The notes: a model not told the origin generated them from the sequence alone. A DNA stretch of 64,000 nt from an uncultured Flavobacterium sp. (GCF_946478785.1 NZ_CAMLDD010000025.1:22433-86432), one strand, 5' to 3'. Numbered from the stretch's first letter, positions 51,691-60,821 are shown. Made by a program: numbers and translations.

Positions 51691-52731
51691 ATGAGAATAG
51701 AAACCGAGCTTAAATTAGGCTTTAAAGATGTGATGATCAGACCCAAAAGATCAACTTTAAAAAGCAGGTCTGAAGTATCTTTAGAAAGAAATTTTAAATT
51801 TTTGCACAGTACAACGTTATGGACAGGAATTCCTATTATGGCAGCCAATATGGATACTGTGGGCACTTTTGAAATGGCTGCTGTTTTAGCCAAAGAAAAA
51901 CTTTTTACTGCGATTCACAAGCATTATTCACTTCAGGAATGGAATGATTTTTTGAAAAATGTAACCTCAGATTTCTTTGATTATATTGCTGTCAGTACGG
52001 GAACCGGAAAGGAAGATGCCTCTAAAGTTGCTGAAATTATCAAAGCAAATCCGTCACTAAAATTTATCTGTATTGATGTAGCCAACGGATATTCAGAACA
52101 TTTTGTCCAGTTTTTAAAACAAACACGAAAACAATATCCTGATAAAATTATCATTGCCGGGAATGTGGTAACAGGCGAAATGACGGAAGAATTATTATTG
52201 GCCGGAGCTGATATAGTAAAAGTCGGAATTGGTCCCGGATCCGTTTGTACAACACGTGTAAAAACAGGTGTTGGATATCCGCAGCTTTCAGCCATTATTG
52301 AATGTGCCGACGCTGCTCATGGTTTGGGCGGACATATTATTAGCGATGGAGGATGCAGTACACCAGGCGATGTTGCGAAAGCCTTTGGTGCAGGATCCGA
52401 TTTTGTTATGCTTGGCGGAATGCTAGCCGGACATACTGAAAGTGGCGGTGAATTGATTGAAGTAAATGGAGAAAAATTCAAACAATTTTACGGAATGAGT
52501 TCAACTACAGCAATGGAAAAACATGTTGGCGGAGTTGCAGAATACAGGGCTAGTGAAGGAAAAACGGTTCAGGTTCCCTTTAAAGGTAAAGTAATCAATA
52601 CTGTGTTGGATATTTTAGGAGGTTTACGAAGTACCTGTACTTATGTTGGGGCTTCAAGACTGAAGGAACTGACTAAGCGAACAACGTTTATAAGAGTAAG
52701 TGAACAGGAAAATCAAGTTTTTACAAAATAA
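51691..52731 (+). CDS. guaC: GMP reductase
   Basis: A 346-residue TIM-barrel enzyme of the IMPDH/GMPR family without CBS domains, converting GMP to IMP with NADPH. Catalytic Cys186 is in [20 protein letters not shown]. The phosphate-binding [20 protein letters not shown] and [12 protein letters not shown] segments are conserved. The flap segment [20 protein letters not shown] favours GMPR over IMPDH. It balances purine pools. It is probably monocistronic or read through into the GNAT gene 26 bp downstream. Confidence 0.96.
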   Translation: MRIETELKLGFKDVMIRPKRSTLKSRSEVSLERNFKFLHSTTLWTGIPIMAANMDTVGTFEMAAVLAKEKLFTAIHKHYSLQEWNDFLKNVTSDFFDYIAVSTGTGKEDASKVAEIIKANPSLKFICIDVANGYSEHFVQFLKQTRKQYPDKIIIAGNVVTGEMTEELLLAGADIVKVGIGPGSVCTTRVKTGVGYPQLSAIIECADAAHGLGGHIISDGGCSTPGDVAKAFGAGSDFVMLGGMLAGHTESGGELIEVNGEKFKQFYGMSSTTAMEKHVGGVAEYRASEGKTVQVPFKGKVINTVLDILGGLRSTCTYVGASRLKELTKRTTFIRVSEQENQVFTK

Positions 52732-52757
52732 TATTATAATACATTCTAAAATTGAAC

Positions 52758-53255
52758 ATGATTACAATTTCTCAAGCAACAGCAGAAGACATCAAAACCA
52801 TTCAGGAAATCACATATATAACATGGCCAATTACGTATGGCAAAATTCTATCTAAAGAACAATTAGATTATATGCTTGATTTATTTTATTCTGATGCAGC
52901 TTTAAATGATCAATTTGAGAAAAAAGAACAATTATTTTATTTGATTTCAGAAGATGAAGCAACTTTGGGTTTCATTGGAATTGAACATAATTACAAGAAT
53001 GAGTCTGTAACAAAAATTCATAAGATATATCTCTTACCCGAAACACAAGGGAAAGGCATTGGAAAAAAAGTAATTGAAAAGATTGAAAAATTGGCCTTAG
53101 AAAACCATTCAATTGCTTTGTTTTTAAATGTAAACAGATCCAATTCAGCTTTAAGTTTTTATAAAAAATTAGGCTTTAAAGTTATTGATGAAGTTAATAT
53201 TGATATTGGAAAAGGATATTTAATGGAAGATTATGTGATGGAAAAGAAGTTATAA
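52758..53255 (+). CDS. GNAT family N-acetyltransferase
   Basis: A 165-residue acetyltransferase from the ATG at 52758. The acetyl-CoA motif A is KIYLLPETQGKGIGKKVIEK (Q/RxxGxG), and motif B has LNVNRSNSALSFYKKLGFKV. The substrate is unknown. The start at the ATG is preferred over an in-frame TTG six bases upstream. Its stop abuts the stop of the convergent pentapeptide gene with no spacer, so the two mRNAs may overlap. Confidence 0.9.
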   Translation: MITISQATAEDIKTIQEITYITWPITYGKILSKEQLDYMLDLFYSDAALNDQFEKKEQLFYLISEDEATLGFIGIEHNYKNESVTKIHKIYLLPETQGKGIGKKVIEKIEKLALENHSIALFLNVNRSNSALSFYKKLGFKVIDEVNIDIGKGYLMEDYVMEKKL

Positions 53256-53828
53256 TCAACTTATAATAACATTGTGTTTAAACAATAAACCTTTTACTTC
53301 ATTCAAAGAAAAAACAGCTTTTTTAAGTTTAGTTTTGGATGGGTCAATCGTATAATTATAGCTTGTTTTAAAATCGGCTTTGTTCGCAATTGCTTTATTA
53401 AACTCAGACCGATACAAATCACAATTATCAAAAATCACGCTTGTAAGATCTGTGGCCATAAAATCGACGGCAACTAAACTGCAATCTGTAAAAGTTGTTC
53501 CTTTTATTTTTAAGGTGTAAAACTTTGAAAAATCCAGAGTACAATTATTGAAATGTATCTCGAAAATGAGTTTGTCGCACATGGCAAAATTCACGTCTTT
53601 GATTTCACATCGATTAAAAGCAGCCGTTCTAAAAGCCACATAATTGATTTTTGCCTCATTAAAAATACAATCATTAAAGATGCAGTCAATAAAAGTAACA
53701 GCTAAAAAAGTACAGGCAGAAAAATTACAATTATTAAAAACACAACTTTCAAAATCCTTGAAATTAGCCCCATCCCTATCGTAAATGATGCTATTATATT
53801 CTTTATCAAGGAAATATTGACTTGTCAT
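53256..53828 (-). CDS. Pentapeptide-repeat protein (Qnr/McbG-like architecture)
   Basis: A 190-residue protein built from A(D/N)LxF-type pentapeptides: CVFNNCNFSACTFLAVTFID, then CIFNDCIFNEAKINYVAF, and later GTTFTDCSLVAVDFMATDLT. It folds as a right-handed quadrilateral beta helix. A C-terminal helical segment (DPSKTKLKKAVFSLNEVKGL) resembles the dimerisation region of Qnr-like proteins, some of which protect gyrase from quinolones or microcins by DNA mimicry. Whether it does so cannot be read here. Confidence 0.82.
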   Translation of the reverse strand: MTSQYFLDKEYNSIIYDRDGANFKDFESCVFNNCNFSACTFLAVTFIDCIFNDCIFNEAKINYVAFRTAAFNRCEIKDVNFAMCDKLIFEIHFNNCTLDFSKFYTLKIKGTTFTDCSLVAVDFMATDLTSVIFDNCDLYRSEFNKAIANKADFKTSYNYTIDPSKTKLKKAVFSLNEVKGLLFKHNVIIS

Positions 53829-53923
53829 TAAAGATCAATTGTTATTAAATTTAAATAAATCATTATGGATGAATTCCATAGTTAACTTTAGCATACTAAA
53901 GTCTATAAGTTGCAGTACTTATA

Positions 53924-53987
53924 TTAACCACAAATTACTCAAATTAGCGCTAATTAATTTGTGAAAATTTGTGTAATTTGTGGTTAA
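53924..53987. repeat. TTAACCACAAATTAC inverted repeat
   Basis: TTAACCACAAATTAC (53924-53938) and its exact complement (53973-53987) flank an inner palindrome AATTAGCGCTAATT (53942-53955). It lies between the MFS gene stop and the pentapeptide-protein start and may act as a terminator or a repeat element. Confidence 0.8.
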
Positions 53988-54008
53988 AATATTTTTAGAA
54001 ATTACTAA

Positions 54009-55322
54009 TTATTTTTTATGTACTCTTCGTAAAAGGAAAATAGCAATCACAAAAAAGATTCCTAAAAATACGATAGCCAATCGAGGGCTTCCCGTAATCT
54101 GATCGATAATTCCGTAAAGACACATTCCTATTACGATTCCTATTTTTTCGGCTACATCATAAAAACTAAAAAAAGAAGCAGTATCTTCTGTTTCTGGCAA
54201 TAATTTTGAATATGTTGAACGTGATAAAGCCTGAATTCCCCCCATTACAAATCCGGCCACTGTAGCCATTACATAAAAATGCATCGGTAAAGTAATGAAG
54301 AAAGCCAAAGCACAAAAAACTGCCCAAATGCTATTGATTACGATTAAAGTTGGAACATTTCCGAATTTTTCTGAAGCCCTTGAAGTTAATACAGCTCCGA
54401 CAACTGCAACCAATTGTATAATTAAAATGCAGATGATCAATCCTATTGTACTTTCTTCTTTAGAAGCCCAAGTAATTTCCTGAGCGCCAAAGTATGTAGC
54501 CACAAGCATAACGGTCTGAACAGCCATACTTGATACGAAAAAACCACCTAAATATCTTCTTAAAGGAATATTATCTTTCAATATAGCCCAAACCTTCTTT
54601 AATTCTTTAAAACCATTAAATACAACATCATTGGATAACTTTTTATTGGTTTCTTTACTTCCTTTAGGCAAAAAATAATAGCTGTACTGACTAAATAAAA
54701 TCCACCATACTCCTACCATTACGAAAGAATATCGCATAGCTTTCATAGCTGCTTCACCATCTGTTCCCGTAATTCCAAAAACTTTTGGTTTCATAATCAT
54801 CGCCAGATTGATAATAAGCAAAATAACACTCCCAATATATCCTAAAGAATATCCTTTGGCACTAATTTTATCCTGCTGTTCCGGAAATGCGATATCCGGC
54901 AAATAAGAATTATAGAAAACCAAACTTCCCCAGTAACCAATAAGTCCAAGAAAGTAAAATAATAATCCGATGTAAATGTTCTCAAGATTGAACCAATACA
55001 GCCCCATGCAGGATAGAGCTCCAACATAGCAGAAAAATTTCATGAACGATTTTTTATTGCCAACATAATCTGCAATACCAGATAATAATGGCGAAAAAAA
55101 GGCTACAAATACAAAGGCAAATGCTGTAACAAAGCTAATAAGAGCTGAATTTTTCAATTCCAATCCAAAAACTTCTATATAGTGTCCTCGCTCAGAAAAT
55201 AAGGCTTCATAAAAAATAGGAAATACAGCGGATGCAATGGTAAGCGTGTAAACTGAATTTGCCCAATCGTAAAAAGCCCAGGCATTCAATAATTTTTTAC
55301 TCCCTTTTGGTAAGTTGGTCAT
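54009..55322 (-). CDS. MFS transporter (UMF1/Atg22-like)
   Basis: A 437-residue membrane protein with about 12 helices. The start NAWAFYDWANSVYTLTIASA is the signature of the UMF1 family of the major facilitator superfamily, related to yeast Atg22. The second half has VMGGIQALSRSTYSKLLPET, also typical. Substrates of bacterial members are unknown. It is separated from the pentapeptide gene by an inverted repeat. Confidence 0.88.
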   Translation of the reverse strand: MTNLPKGSKKLLNAWAFYDWANSVYTLTIASAVFPIFYEALFSERGHYIEVFGLELKNSALISFVTAFAFVFVAFFSPLLSGIADYVGNKKSFMKFFCYVGALSCMGLYWFNLENIYIGLLFYFLGLIGYWGSLVFYNSYLPDIAFPEQQDKISAKGYSLGYIGSVILLIINLAMIMKPKVFGITGTDGEAAMKAMRYSFVMVGVWWILFSQYSYYFLPKGSKETNKKLSNDVVFNGFKELKKVWAILKDNIPLRRYLGGFFVSSMAVQTVMLVATYFGAQEITWASKEESTIGLIICILIIQLVAVVGAVLTSRASEKFGNVPTLIVINSIWAVFCALAFFITLPMHFYVMATVAGFVMGGIQALSRSTYSKLLPETEDTASFFSFYDVAEKIGIVIGMCLYGIIDQITGSPRLAIVFLGIFFVIAIFLLRRVHKK

Positions 55323-55419
55323 GGTTTTGGTTTTGACGGCTAATTTATTTATTTTTTCTTATAAACATCATTAATGTTCATTAATAAATAATGAATGATT
55401 TGTTTGCACTCAAATTTTG

Positions 55420-55893
55420 TTATTGATGATGATAAGGCTCATTTCTTAAAATAGTGAAACCACGATATAATTGTTCTATAAAAAACAAACGCACCATCTG
55501 ATGCGAAAAAGTCATCAGCGAAAGCGAAATTTTACCTTGCGCCTTATTATAAACCGTTTCGGAAAATCCATAAGGACCGCCAATTACAAAAACCAACGTT
55601 TTAATTCCGGAATTCATCTTTTTTTGTAATTCTTCAGAAAAACCAACGCTTGAGAAATTTTTTCCGTTTTCATCCAACAAAATTAATTGATCTGTTGGTG
55701 TCAATTTAGATAAAATCAACTCGCCTTCTTTCTCTTTTTGCTGGCTTTCCGATAAATTTTTTACGTTTTTAATATCTGGAATAATTTCTAAATCAAATTT
55801 GATATAAAACGACAAGCGTTTCATATAATCATCAATTAAAGTTTGCAATGATTTGTTATCCGTTTTGCCAATGGCGATAAGTTTGATATTCAT
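55420..55893 (-). CDS. rlmH: 23S rRNA (pseudouridine1915-N3)-methyltransferase
   Basis: A 157-residue SPOUT methyltransferase. MNIKLIAIGKTDNKSLQTLI starts the family. LVFVIGGPYGFSETVYNKAQ is the knot-forming SAM-binding loop. The C-terminal LSLMTFSHQMVRLFFIEQLY and the terminal RNEPYHH are invariant RlmH features. It modifies pseudouridine 1915 in helix 69 of 23S rRNA. It is downstream of chrA, 43 bp apart. Confidence 0.97.
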   Translation of the reverse strand: MNIKLIAIGKTDNKSLQTLIDDYMKRLSFYIKFDLEIIPDIKNVKNLSESQQKEKEGELILSKLTPTDQLILLDENGKNFSSVGFSEELQKKMNSGIKTLVFVIGGPYGFSETVYNKAQGKISLSLMTFSHQMVRLFFIEQLYRGFTILRNEPYHHQ

Positions 55894-55936
55894 ATTAATG
55901 GATTTCTGAACAGCAAAGATAAAAATGATTCGGAGT

Positions 55937-57103
55937 CTATAGTATTAATTTTATTAGTATACCTAAAAATGCTGCTATTAAAATGATAATCGGTTCGGAT
56001 ATTTTTTTTATAAATAGTAAACCCAAAATAGTCAGAATAGCAATTAATGCTGTCCATACGTCAATAATACTTTTTGAAGCAATTATAATCACAGCTCCAA
56101 CTAATGCCCCAATAACTGCTGCTGTAATACCTGTAACGAAAGTTTTTATAGATTCATTTTTTGCAATTTTATGAAAGTAAGGAGCCGGAATAACCGTGAA
56201 TAAATAACAAGGCAGAAATGTTGCTAATGAAGACACACATGCACCGGAAAATCCGGCAACAATATATCCTATAAAAGCAACCGTAATTACCACAGGTCCA
56301 GGAGTTATCATGGCTATGGCTACGGCATCAAGAAATTGCTGTTCAGTCAGCCAATGGTTTTCTGTAACAACTCCTGCATACAAAAATGGAATTATCGCTA
56401 AACCGCTTCCAAAGACAAAGGCACCAGCTTTGATAAAGAAAATTGCTATTTTCTCTAAAGTTGTCATATCATCATTAAAAAATAAAATAGGCAGCATAAA
56501 CAACGAGTATGTTTTTTTAGTTCTCCACCAATTTTGAGGCGATTTATAAAGCATATATATAAAACCTGCACAAATAAATAATAAAATATGCTCTCGTTTT
56601 GTTACCAGGGTTATAGTCAAAGAAAGCCCAAATATTAACCATAAAAGCCAATTTTTTTTTAGTGATTCTAATGTGAATTTTCCAATAGATTTTTGTGTAA
56701 GTTTATAAGAACTCATTACTATAATTCCAATTACTGCCGCGCCAACACCATAAAATATAGCTTGCAGCCATGAAAGTCCTCCGTGAATTGTATACGTAAT
56801 ACTAAGCAGAACAACAATAATAAAAGAAGGAATTATAAAAGCTAAACCAGCCAGTGTAGCACCTAAAATTCGATAATGTATAAACCCTAAATAAATACCT
56901 AGCTGTGCCGCTAAAGGTCCTGGAGCTAATTGTGCAAGTGCCAGTCCTTCTTTATAATTTTCTTCTGAAATCCATTTACGTTTTTCTACTAAATCTTCAT
57001 GCATGTATCCCACTAAAGCTACTGGGCCGCCAAATCCGGTTGTTCCTAATTTTAAAAAATAGTAAACAAGCTGTCGTAAAGTATAAGTTGGTTTTTGTAT
57101 CAT
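55937..57103 (-). CDS. chrA: Chromate transporter, two-domain ChrA
   Basis: A 388-residue membrane protein with two CHR domains in tandem. The first (about 1-195) has LGTTGFGGPVALVGYMHEDL and GLALAQLAPGPLAAQLGIYL. The second (about 210-388) has IKAGAFVFGSGLAIIPFLYA and AIAMITPGPVVITVAFIGY. The GxGxP and PGP motifs are intact. It is the long-chain type that exports chromate. It follows the outer-membrane-like gene by 12 bp and belongs to a unit with the ChrB-AraC fusion. Confidence 0.93.
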   Translation of the reverse strand: MIQKPTYTLRQLVYYFLKLGTTGFGGPVALVGYMHEDLVEKRKWISEENYKEGLALAQLAPGPLAAQLGIYLGFIHYRILGATLAGLAFIIPSFIIVVLLSITYTIHGGLSWLQAIFYGVGAAVIGIIVMSSYKLTQKSIGKFTLESLKKNWLLWLIFGLSLTITLVTKREHILLFICAGFIYMLYKSPQNWWRTKKTYSLFMLPILFFNDDMTTLEKIAIFFIKAGAFVFGSGLAIIPFLYAGVVTENHWLTEQQFLDAVAIAMITPGPVVITVAFIGYIVAGFSGACVSSLATFLPCYLFTVIPAPYFHKIAKNESIKTFVTGITAAVIGALVGAVIIIASKSIIDVWTALIAILTILGLLFIKKISEPIIILIAAFLGILIKLIL

Positions 57104-57114
57104 TTCAATTTTCT

Positions 57115-57612
57115 TTAAAATAAAACTCCTATTTGAAATCCAATAGTAAATGTTGCCGGTTTATCATTACCAAATCGGGCAGGCAAAGGCAAAGCTGCAT
57201 AATAACTGCAATTTTCACTTTTAATAAGAGTTTTATTAAAAACTGGCGTAAAGCCATATCTTCCCGAAGTTTCAAAAGCGACTCTTCCCGCAAAAGAAAA
57301 TCCGCTTCCTAGAGGCACGAGGACTCCTGGATGAAAGGTTAAATTACTTGATTTACTTACTCCGTCTTCGTCTTTGATGGTTGGAACAATTTCGAAAGAA
57401 AATCCTACTTTAGAAGTTTTCCATAAATTGATTCCTATTGGAAAAGCAACAACATAATGCCCGTCAAAATTTGTTGTTGTTTCGCCTTCACTGAAAGTAA
57501 CAATTGGATGCATAATACCCACATATCCATTTATTTTTGGATAAGTAGTCTGGGAATAAGAAGCTGTATAAATTAGTAAAAAAAGAAAAATAAAATTTGT
57601 AACCCGTATCAT
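57115..57612 (-). CDS. Secreted outer-membrane-like protein in the chromate unit
   Basis: A 165-residue protein from the ATG at 57612. The signal peptide (MIRVTNFIFLFLLIYTASYS, cleavage before Q) is followed by beta strands with alternating hydrophobic residues: GYVGIMHPIVTFSEG, HYVVAFPIGINLWK, VGFSFEIVPTI and a last strand FTIGFQIGVLF. The end with Phe and the strand pattern suggest a small outer-membrane beta barrel. It lies between the ChrB-AraC fusion and chrA and may assist export across the outer membrane (inference). Confidence 0.65.
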   Translation of the reverse strand: MIRVTNFIFLFLLIYTASYSQTTYPKINGYVGIMHPIVTFSEGETTTNFDGHYVVAFPIGINLWKTSKVGFSFEIVPTIKDEDGVSKSSNLTFHPGVLVPLGSGFSFAGRVAFETSGRYGFTPVFNKTLIKSENCSYYAALPLPARFGNDKPATFTIGFQIGVLF

Positions 57613-57694
57613 TTTGTTTTGTTTTATCGATTTAGACAAAACTACGGAGCTTAAAAAGCAACAAATAGGATACTATTTACTTTTTGTATCTGAA

Positions 57695-58543
57695 TTACTT
57701 TTTATTATTTTTTTTTCTAAATGAAGAAGGATTTTCACCTGTATGGAGTTTGAAAATTCTGGTAAAATGACTTTGATCTGAAAACCCTGTTAAATAAGAG
57801 ATTTCGGTTAACGTATAATTGGAATTCTGTATAAGGTTAATGGCTTTTTCAATTCTGATTTTTCTAATATAATCACCAAAATTAAGGTCTTCAAAATATT
57901 TAGAAAACTCCCTCGATAAGTAAGAAGGGTTCAATTCTAAATCAGTTGATATTTTTTTGAGATCAAAAGTATATTGTGCATCAATTTGATCCTGAATCAT
58001 TTCTTTTAGTTCATTTACCCAACCCGGAACTTTCTTTTTCTCTTTTTTGTTTGTTTTTAAAAACTTTATATACACTTCATGAAGCAAATTTTCAAAAGGG
58101 CTATTTTGAAGGTGTTTTTGGTTATACAGATGAGAAGCCCAACTATATAAAGCATCATAAATTACGATCCCCATTTCTAAAAGTTTAGAATCATCAGTTA
58201 TATTATGAGCCAATCCTGCTGAAATAGCCCAAAGTCCTGCCGATTCTTGAGCAATATCATGTCTGTCTGTATCGGCTCCCCGAACTATTTTTGAAATGAC
58301 AGTAATTGCAGAATCGTCAATTTTATGTTTTTTAATTATATAATCAAAAGTACATTGATCTTCATAATGCGTGTATTCGACTCCGGGAATATCAAATGGA
58401 ATCGCATTTAACTTTTTTGCTTCTTTAATAACATTATCAAAAGGGACATAAATAAATTCAGCTTCAGCATCAACAAATTTCTGAATAAGCCATGGACAGG
58501 CTAAACGGTCTATTTTAGGTCGTTCACGGGTAATCCATTTCAT
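57695..58543 (-). CDS. ChrB-domain/AraC-type fusion regulator
   Basis: A 282-residue protein. The N-terminal ChrB-type domain (about 1-150) starts WITRERPKIDRLACPWLIQK and has PGVEYTHYEDQCTFDYIIKK and KIVRGADTDRHDIAQESAGL, as in chromate-resistance ChrB proteins. The C-terminal AraC/XylS HTH (about 185-280) has LNPSYLSREFSKYFEDLNFG and LTEISYLTGFSDQSHFTRIF. The architecture suggests a chromate-responsive activator in which the ChrB part is the sensor. It lies 3 bp after the ABM gene and upstream of chrA. Confidence 0.88.
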   Translation of the reverse strand: MKWITRERPKIDRLACPWLIQKFVDAEAEFIYVPFDNVIKEAKKLNAIPFDIPGVEYTHYEDQCTFDYIIKKHKIDDSAITVISKIVRGADTDRHDIAQESAGLWAISAGLAHNITDDSKLLEMGIVIYDALYSWASHLYNQKHLQNSPFENLLHEVYIKFLKTNKKEKKKVPGWVNELKEMIQDQIDAQYTFDLKKISTDLELNPSYLSREFSKYFEDLNFGDYIRKIRIEKAINLIQNSNYTLTEISYLTGFSDQSHFTRIFKLHTGENPSSFRKKNNKK

Positions 58544-58546
58544 TTG

Positions 58547-58864
58547 TTACTTATTAAGAATTGTAGCTTTATTTTCATAAACGGTTTCAAAATGTTCTAC
58601 AATTGGAAATGGTTCATAATATTCATGCAAAATTCTTCTCCATTCTAAATAAGCTTCTGAAGTTCTGAAACCGATTGTATGATCTTCAAGAGTATTCCAA
58701 TTAACCAATAAAAGATACTTATTTTCTACTTCTAGGCATTTCTCTAAACGATGTCCAAAATATCCTCCGACAGAAGCTATATATTGACTAGCTTTTGCAA
58801 AATCAACTTCGAACTGATTTGACAAATCTGGTTTAATGAAAAGAATGGCAGCTTCTAATATCAT
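58547..58864 (-). CDS. ABM-domain protein (dimeric alpha/beta barrel)
   Basis: A 105-residue protein of the antibiotic-biosynthesis-monooxygenase-like ferredoxin fold: LEAAILFIKPDLSNQFEVDF, VGGYFGHRLEKCLEVENKYL, LLVNWNTLEDHTIGFRTSEA. Such small proteins act as monooxygenases, heme-related enzymes or stress-response factors. It starts 3 bp after the adenosine deaminase stop and ends 3 bp before the ChrB-AraC start, so the genes are tightly coupled. Confidence 0.82.
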   Translation of the reverse strand: MILEAAILFIKPDLSNQFEVDFAKASQYIASVGGYFGHRLEKCLEVENKYLLLVNWNTLEDHTIGFRTSEAYLEWRRILHEYYEPFPIVEHFETVYENKATILNK

Positions 58865-58867
58865 AAT

Positions 58868-60286
58868 TTAATTTTTAGAAAATTCATTCTCAAAAATTTT
58901 AAATCTGGCATCCAGATCTTTCAGTAATTGCTTTTTTACAGCTATATCCTGAATAAAACTGTAATTGATACTGTTGTAAACATATTGCTTTATTGTTGCA
59001 TAAGAAACATCATGATATCTTTTCGCCAATAAAACATATTGTTCCGTCATATTGGTTCTTAAGATTCCGGCATCATCGGTACTGATTACGATTGGCACAT
59101 TAAATTCTTTATAAAGTGTAAATGGATGCCTACCCTCTTTTACTTTCAAAATAAATTCGTTACTGGCTAAATTAATCTCAATCGGAATATTGTTTTTTGA
59201 CATATAACGCAATAAGTCATAGGAGTTTGCCTCGTAAGCAATATCTACTCCATGGCCAATTCTATTAGCTCCTGCTGTATAAATTGCCGAACTAATATGC
59301 CAGGTCAAATCCTCTGGCTGAACTAATCCTAATGTCAGTTCTCCGGCATGAAGCGTATATTTTACATCTGGAAAACGAGAATGATAATATTTAAACATAA
59401 CCATGTGAAGCCAATAGTCTTTCATTGAATTTTCTCCATGTTCAGGTGAAACGATGTTTACACCTGCAACAAGTTTACTTTCGTTAGCAGAAATAAAAGC
59501 AATAACCAGGTTTTTAAATAAATCAACAGGCTCCATAAAACGTAATACAAAATTCTGATAGCGCATTGTAAAACGCTCATCATCCATTTTTAAATCTTTA
59601 TGCAGTTTGGCTATAAAATTAGAATTGAAATCTTCAGCATATTTTTTAGCGTCTCTCTGTTCAATCAATTTACACAAATCATCCAGAAATTTTAAAACAG
59701 CTTTTTCATCTTTCTGACTGGCTGCCTGACGGAGTTTTGAATTAAAATAGGAAAGATCATCTACCTTCATATCGCAAGGAATAATCGATAATTGTGTTTC
59801 AATATAACTCACATTTTCTGAAAGTGCACGCTTTTTTAATTCTAATAAACCTTCGGCAAAATGTCCGTCGATTACAGGGAAAAACTTATCGAATGAATCA
59901 AAAAACAAATCATCTGAAGGAACTGAAACTCCATTATAATCTTTTGCAGACCAGGTTTGCATAACTTGCTGGTGATAAAATGCCAGCTGACCTTTATTTT
60001 TTAGAGAAGAAAAAGTTTCCCAATTGCCATTTGAAGGTTTGGCTCTTACAACTTGCATTGTTTCTAAATTCAGATAAAAATCTTCTTTAATTGCTCTTTC
60101 CAAAAGAGGTTCTGCATAGATAGATCCTGAGAAATGATGATGTAAATCGCCTCCTTTTGGCATTTGCTGAAAAAAAGCGGTTAAGAGCGCTTCGTTGTTT
60201 CTGATCTTTTCCAAATAACTTTTAGCCGATTGCGAAAAGCTGATTTGCATTGCCAAAAAACAGAAAGTTGTAATTATCCTCGTCAT
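58868..60286 (-). CDS. Secreted adenosine deaminase (ADGF-like)
   Basis: A 472-residue metal-dependent deaminase with a signal peptide (TRIITTFCFLAMQISFSQ). The zinc motifs are GDLHHHFSGS (HxH), YTLHAGELTL (His, Glu), NRIGHGVDIAYE (His) and VISTDDAGIL (Asp). The insert between the HxH motif and the second zinc ligand makes it longer than cytosolic ADA and like secreted ADGF/CECR1-type enzymes. It would deaminate adenosine outside the cytoplasm. It is the first gene of the chromate-type unit, with no obvious functional link. Confidence 0.9.
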   Translation of the reverse strand: MTRIITTFCFLAMQISFSQSAKSYLEKIRNNEALLTAFFQQMPKGGDLHHHFSGSIYAEPLLERAIKEDFYLNLETMQVVRAKPSNGNWETFSSLKNKGQLAFYHQQVMQTWSAKDYNGVSVPSDDLFFDSFDKFFPVIDGHFAEGLLELKKRALSENVSYIETQLSIIPCDMKVDDLSYFNSKLRQAASQKDEKAVLKFLDDLCKLIEQRDAKKYAEDFNSNFIAKLHKDLKMDDERFTMRYQNFVLRFMEPVDLFKNLVIAFISANESKLVAGVNIVSPEHGENSMKDYWLHMVMFKYYHSRFPDVKYTLHAGELTLGLVQPEDLTWHISSAIYTAGANRIGHGVDIAYEANSYDLLRYMSKNNIPIEINLASNEFILKVKEGRHPFTLYKEFNVPIVISTDDAGILRTNMTEQYVLLAKRYHDVSYATIKQYVYNSINYSFIQDIAVKKQLLKDLDARFKIFENEFSKN

Positions 60287-60307
60287 AGTCTAAGTTTAAA
60301 TTACATG

Positions 60308-60315
60308 CAAATATA
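60308..60315 (-). promoter_or_regulatory. TATATTTG -7 element for the adenosine deaminase/chr unit
   Basis: TATATTTG on the minus strand (60315-60308), 22 bp upstream of the ATG at 60286. It fits TAnnTTTG. No TTG is seen at the usual -33 distance. Confidence 0.5.
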
Positions 60316-60433
60316 GTTAATTCGAAAGACTTTTCAGATTACTAAAATTGGAGTTCAAATTATGATTAAAAAATAATTATAACCTGAACTCAATTTTATC
60401 TTTTGGAGCAGAAAGATCAGTAATTTTCAGCAA

Positions 60434-60490
60434 GCATTGTCCAGCTTTCCGTTAGACTTTTTTATGCCGAACCCCGGCACAAAAGAATTT
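60434..60490 (-). repeat. Structured dispersed repeat, diverged inverted copy 3
   Basis: On the minus strand the hairpin reads TTTTGTGCCG (60484-60475) GGGTT CGGCATAAAA (60469-60460), with one G-U pair, followed by acggaaagctgg. This is the same core as copies 1 and 2 in the opposite orientation, with eroded flanks. The 535-bp gap 60287-60821 otherwise holds only AT-rich DNA and promoters. Confidence 0.75.
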
Positions 60491-60777
60491 CCACTTCAAA
60501 CGAAGTTCACTTAACTCCAATTAAAATAAAAGCTAGGTTAATTAATCGGGCTAAAGGAAATATTTTGCTTTTTACAAATCATTTTAAAGACTTTTTTAAA
60601 CAATTTATACACATACAAAAAACAAATAATGAGCTTTTAAAGATCTTTAATTTAAGGAATCATTAAAAAATTAAAATGTCTCACTAAACTATTACGATTT
60701 CATTTTTTTATTCTTTAAACAGATTTTATTTTTTACTGATAAAACTATGCCTTTTCCAAATTTTGCTATTCAGCATT

Positions 60778-60805
60778 TTTGTTTCGATTTGTTTCTTTAA
60801 CTTTG
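60778..60805 (+). promoter_or_regulatory. Promoter of the thioredoxin-like gene
   Basis: TTTG (60778-60781), a 16-bp spacer and TAACTTTG (60798-60805) fit the flavobacterial consensus and lie 17 bp before the ATG at 60822. Confidence 0.6.
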
Positions 60806-60821
60806 TTCAAAACATATAAAG

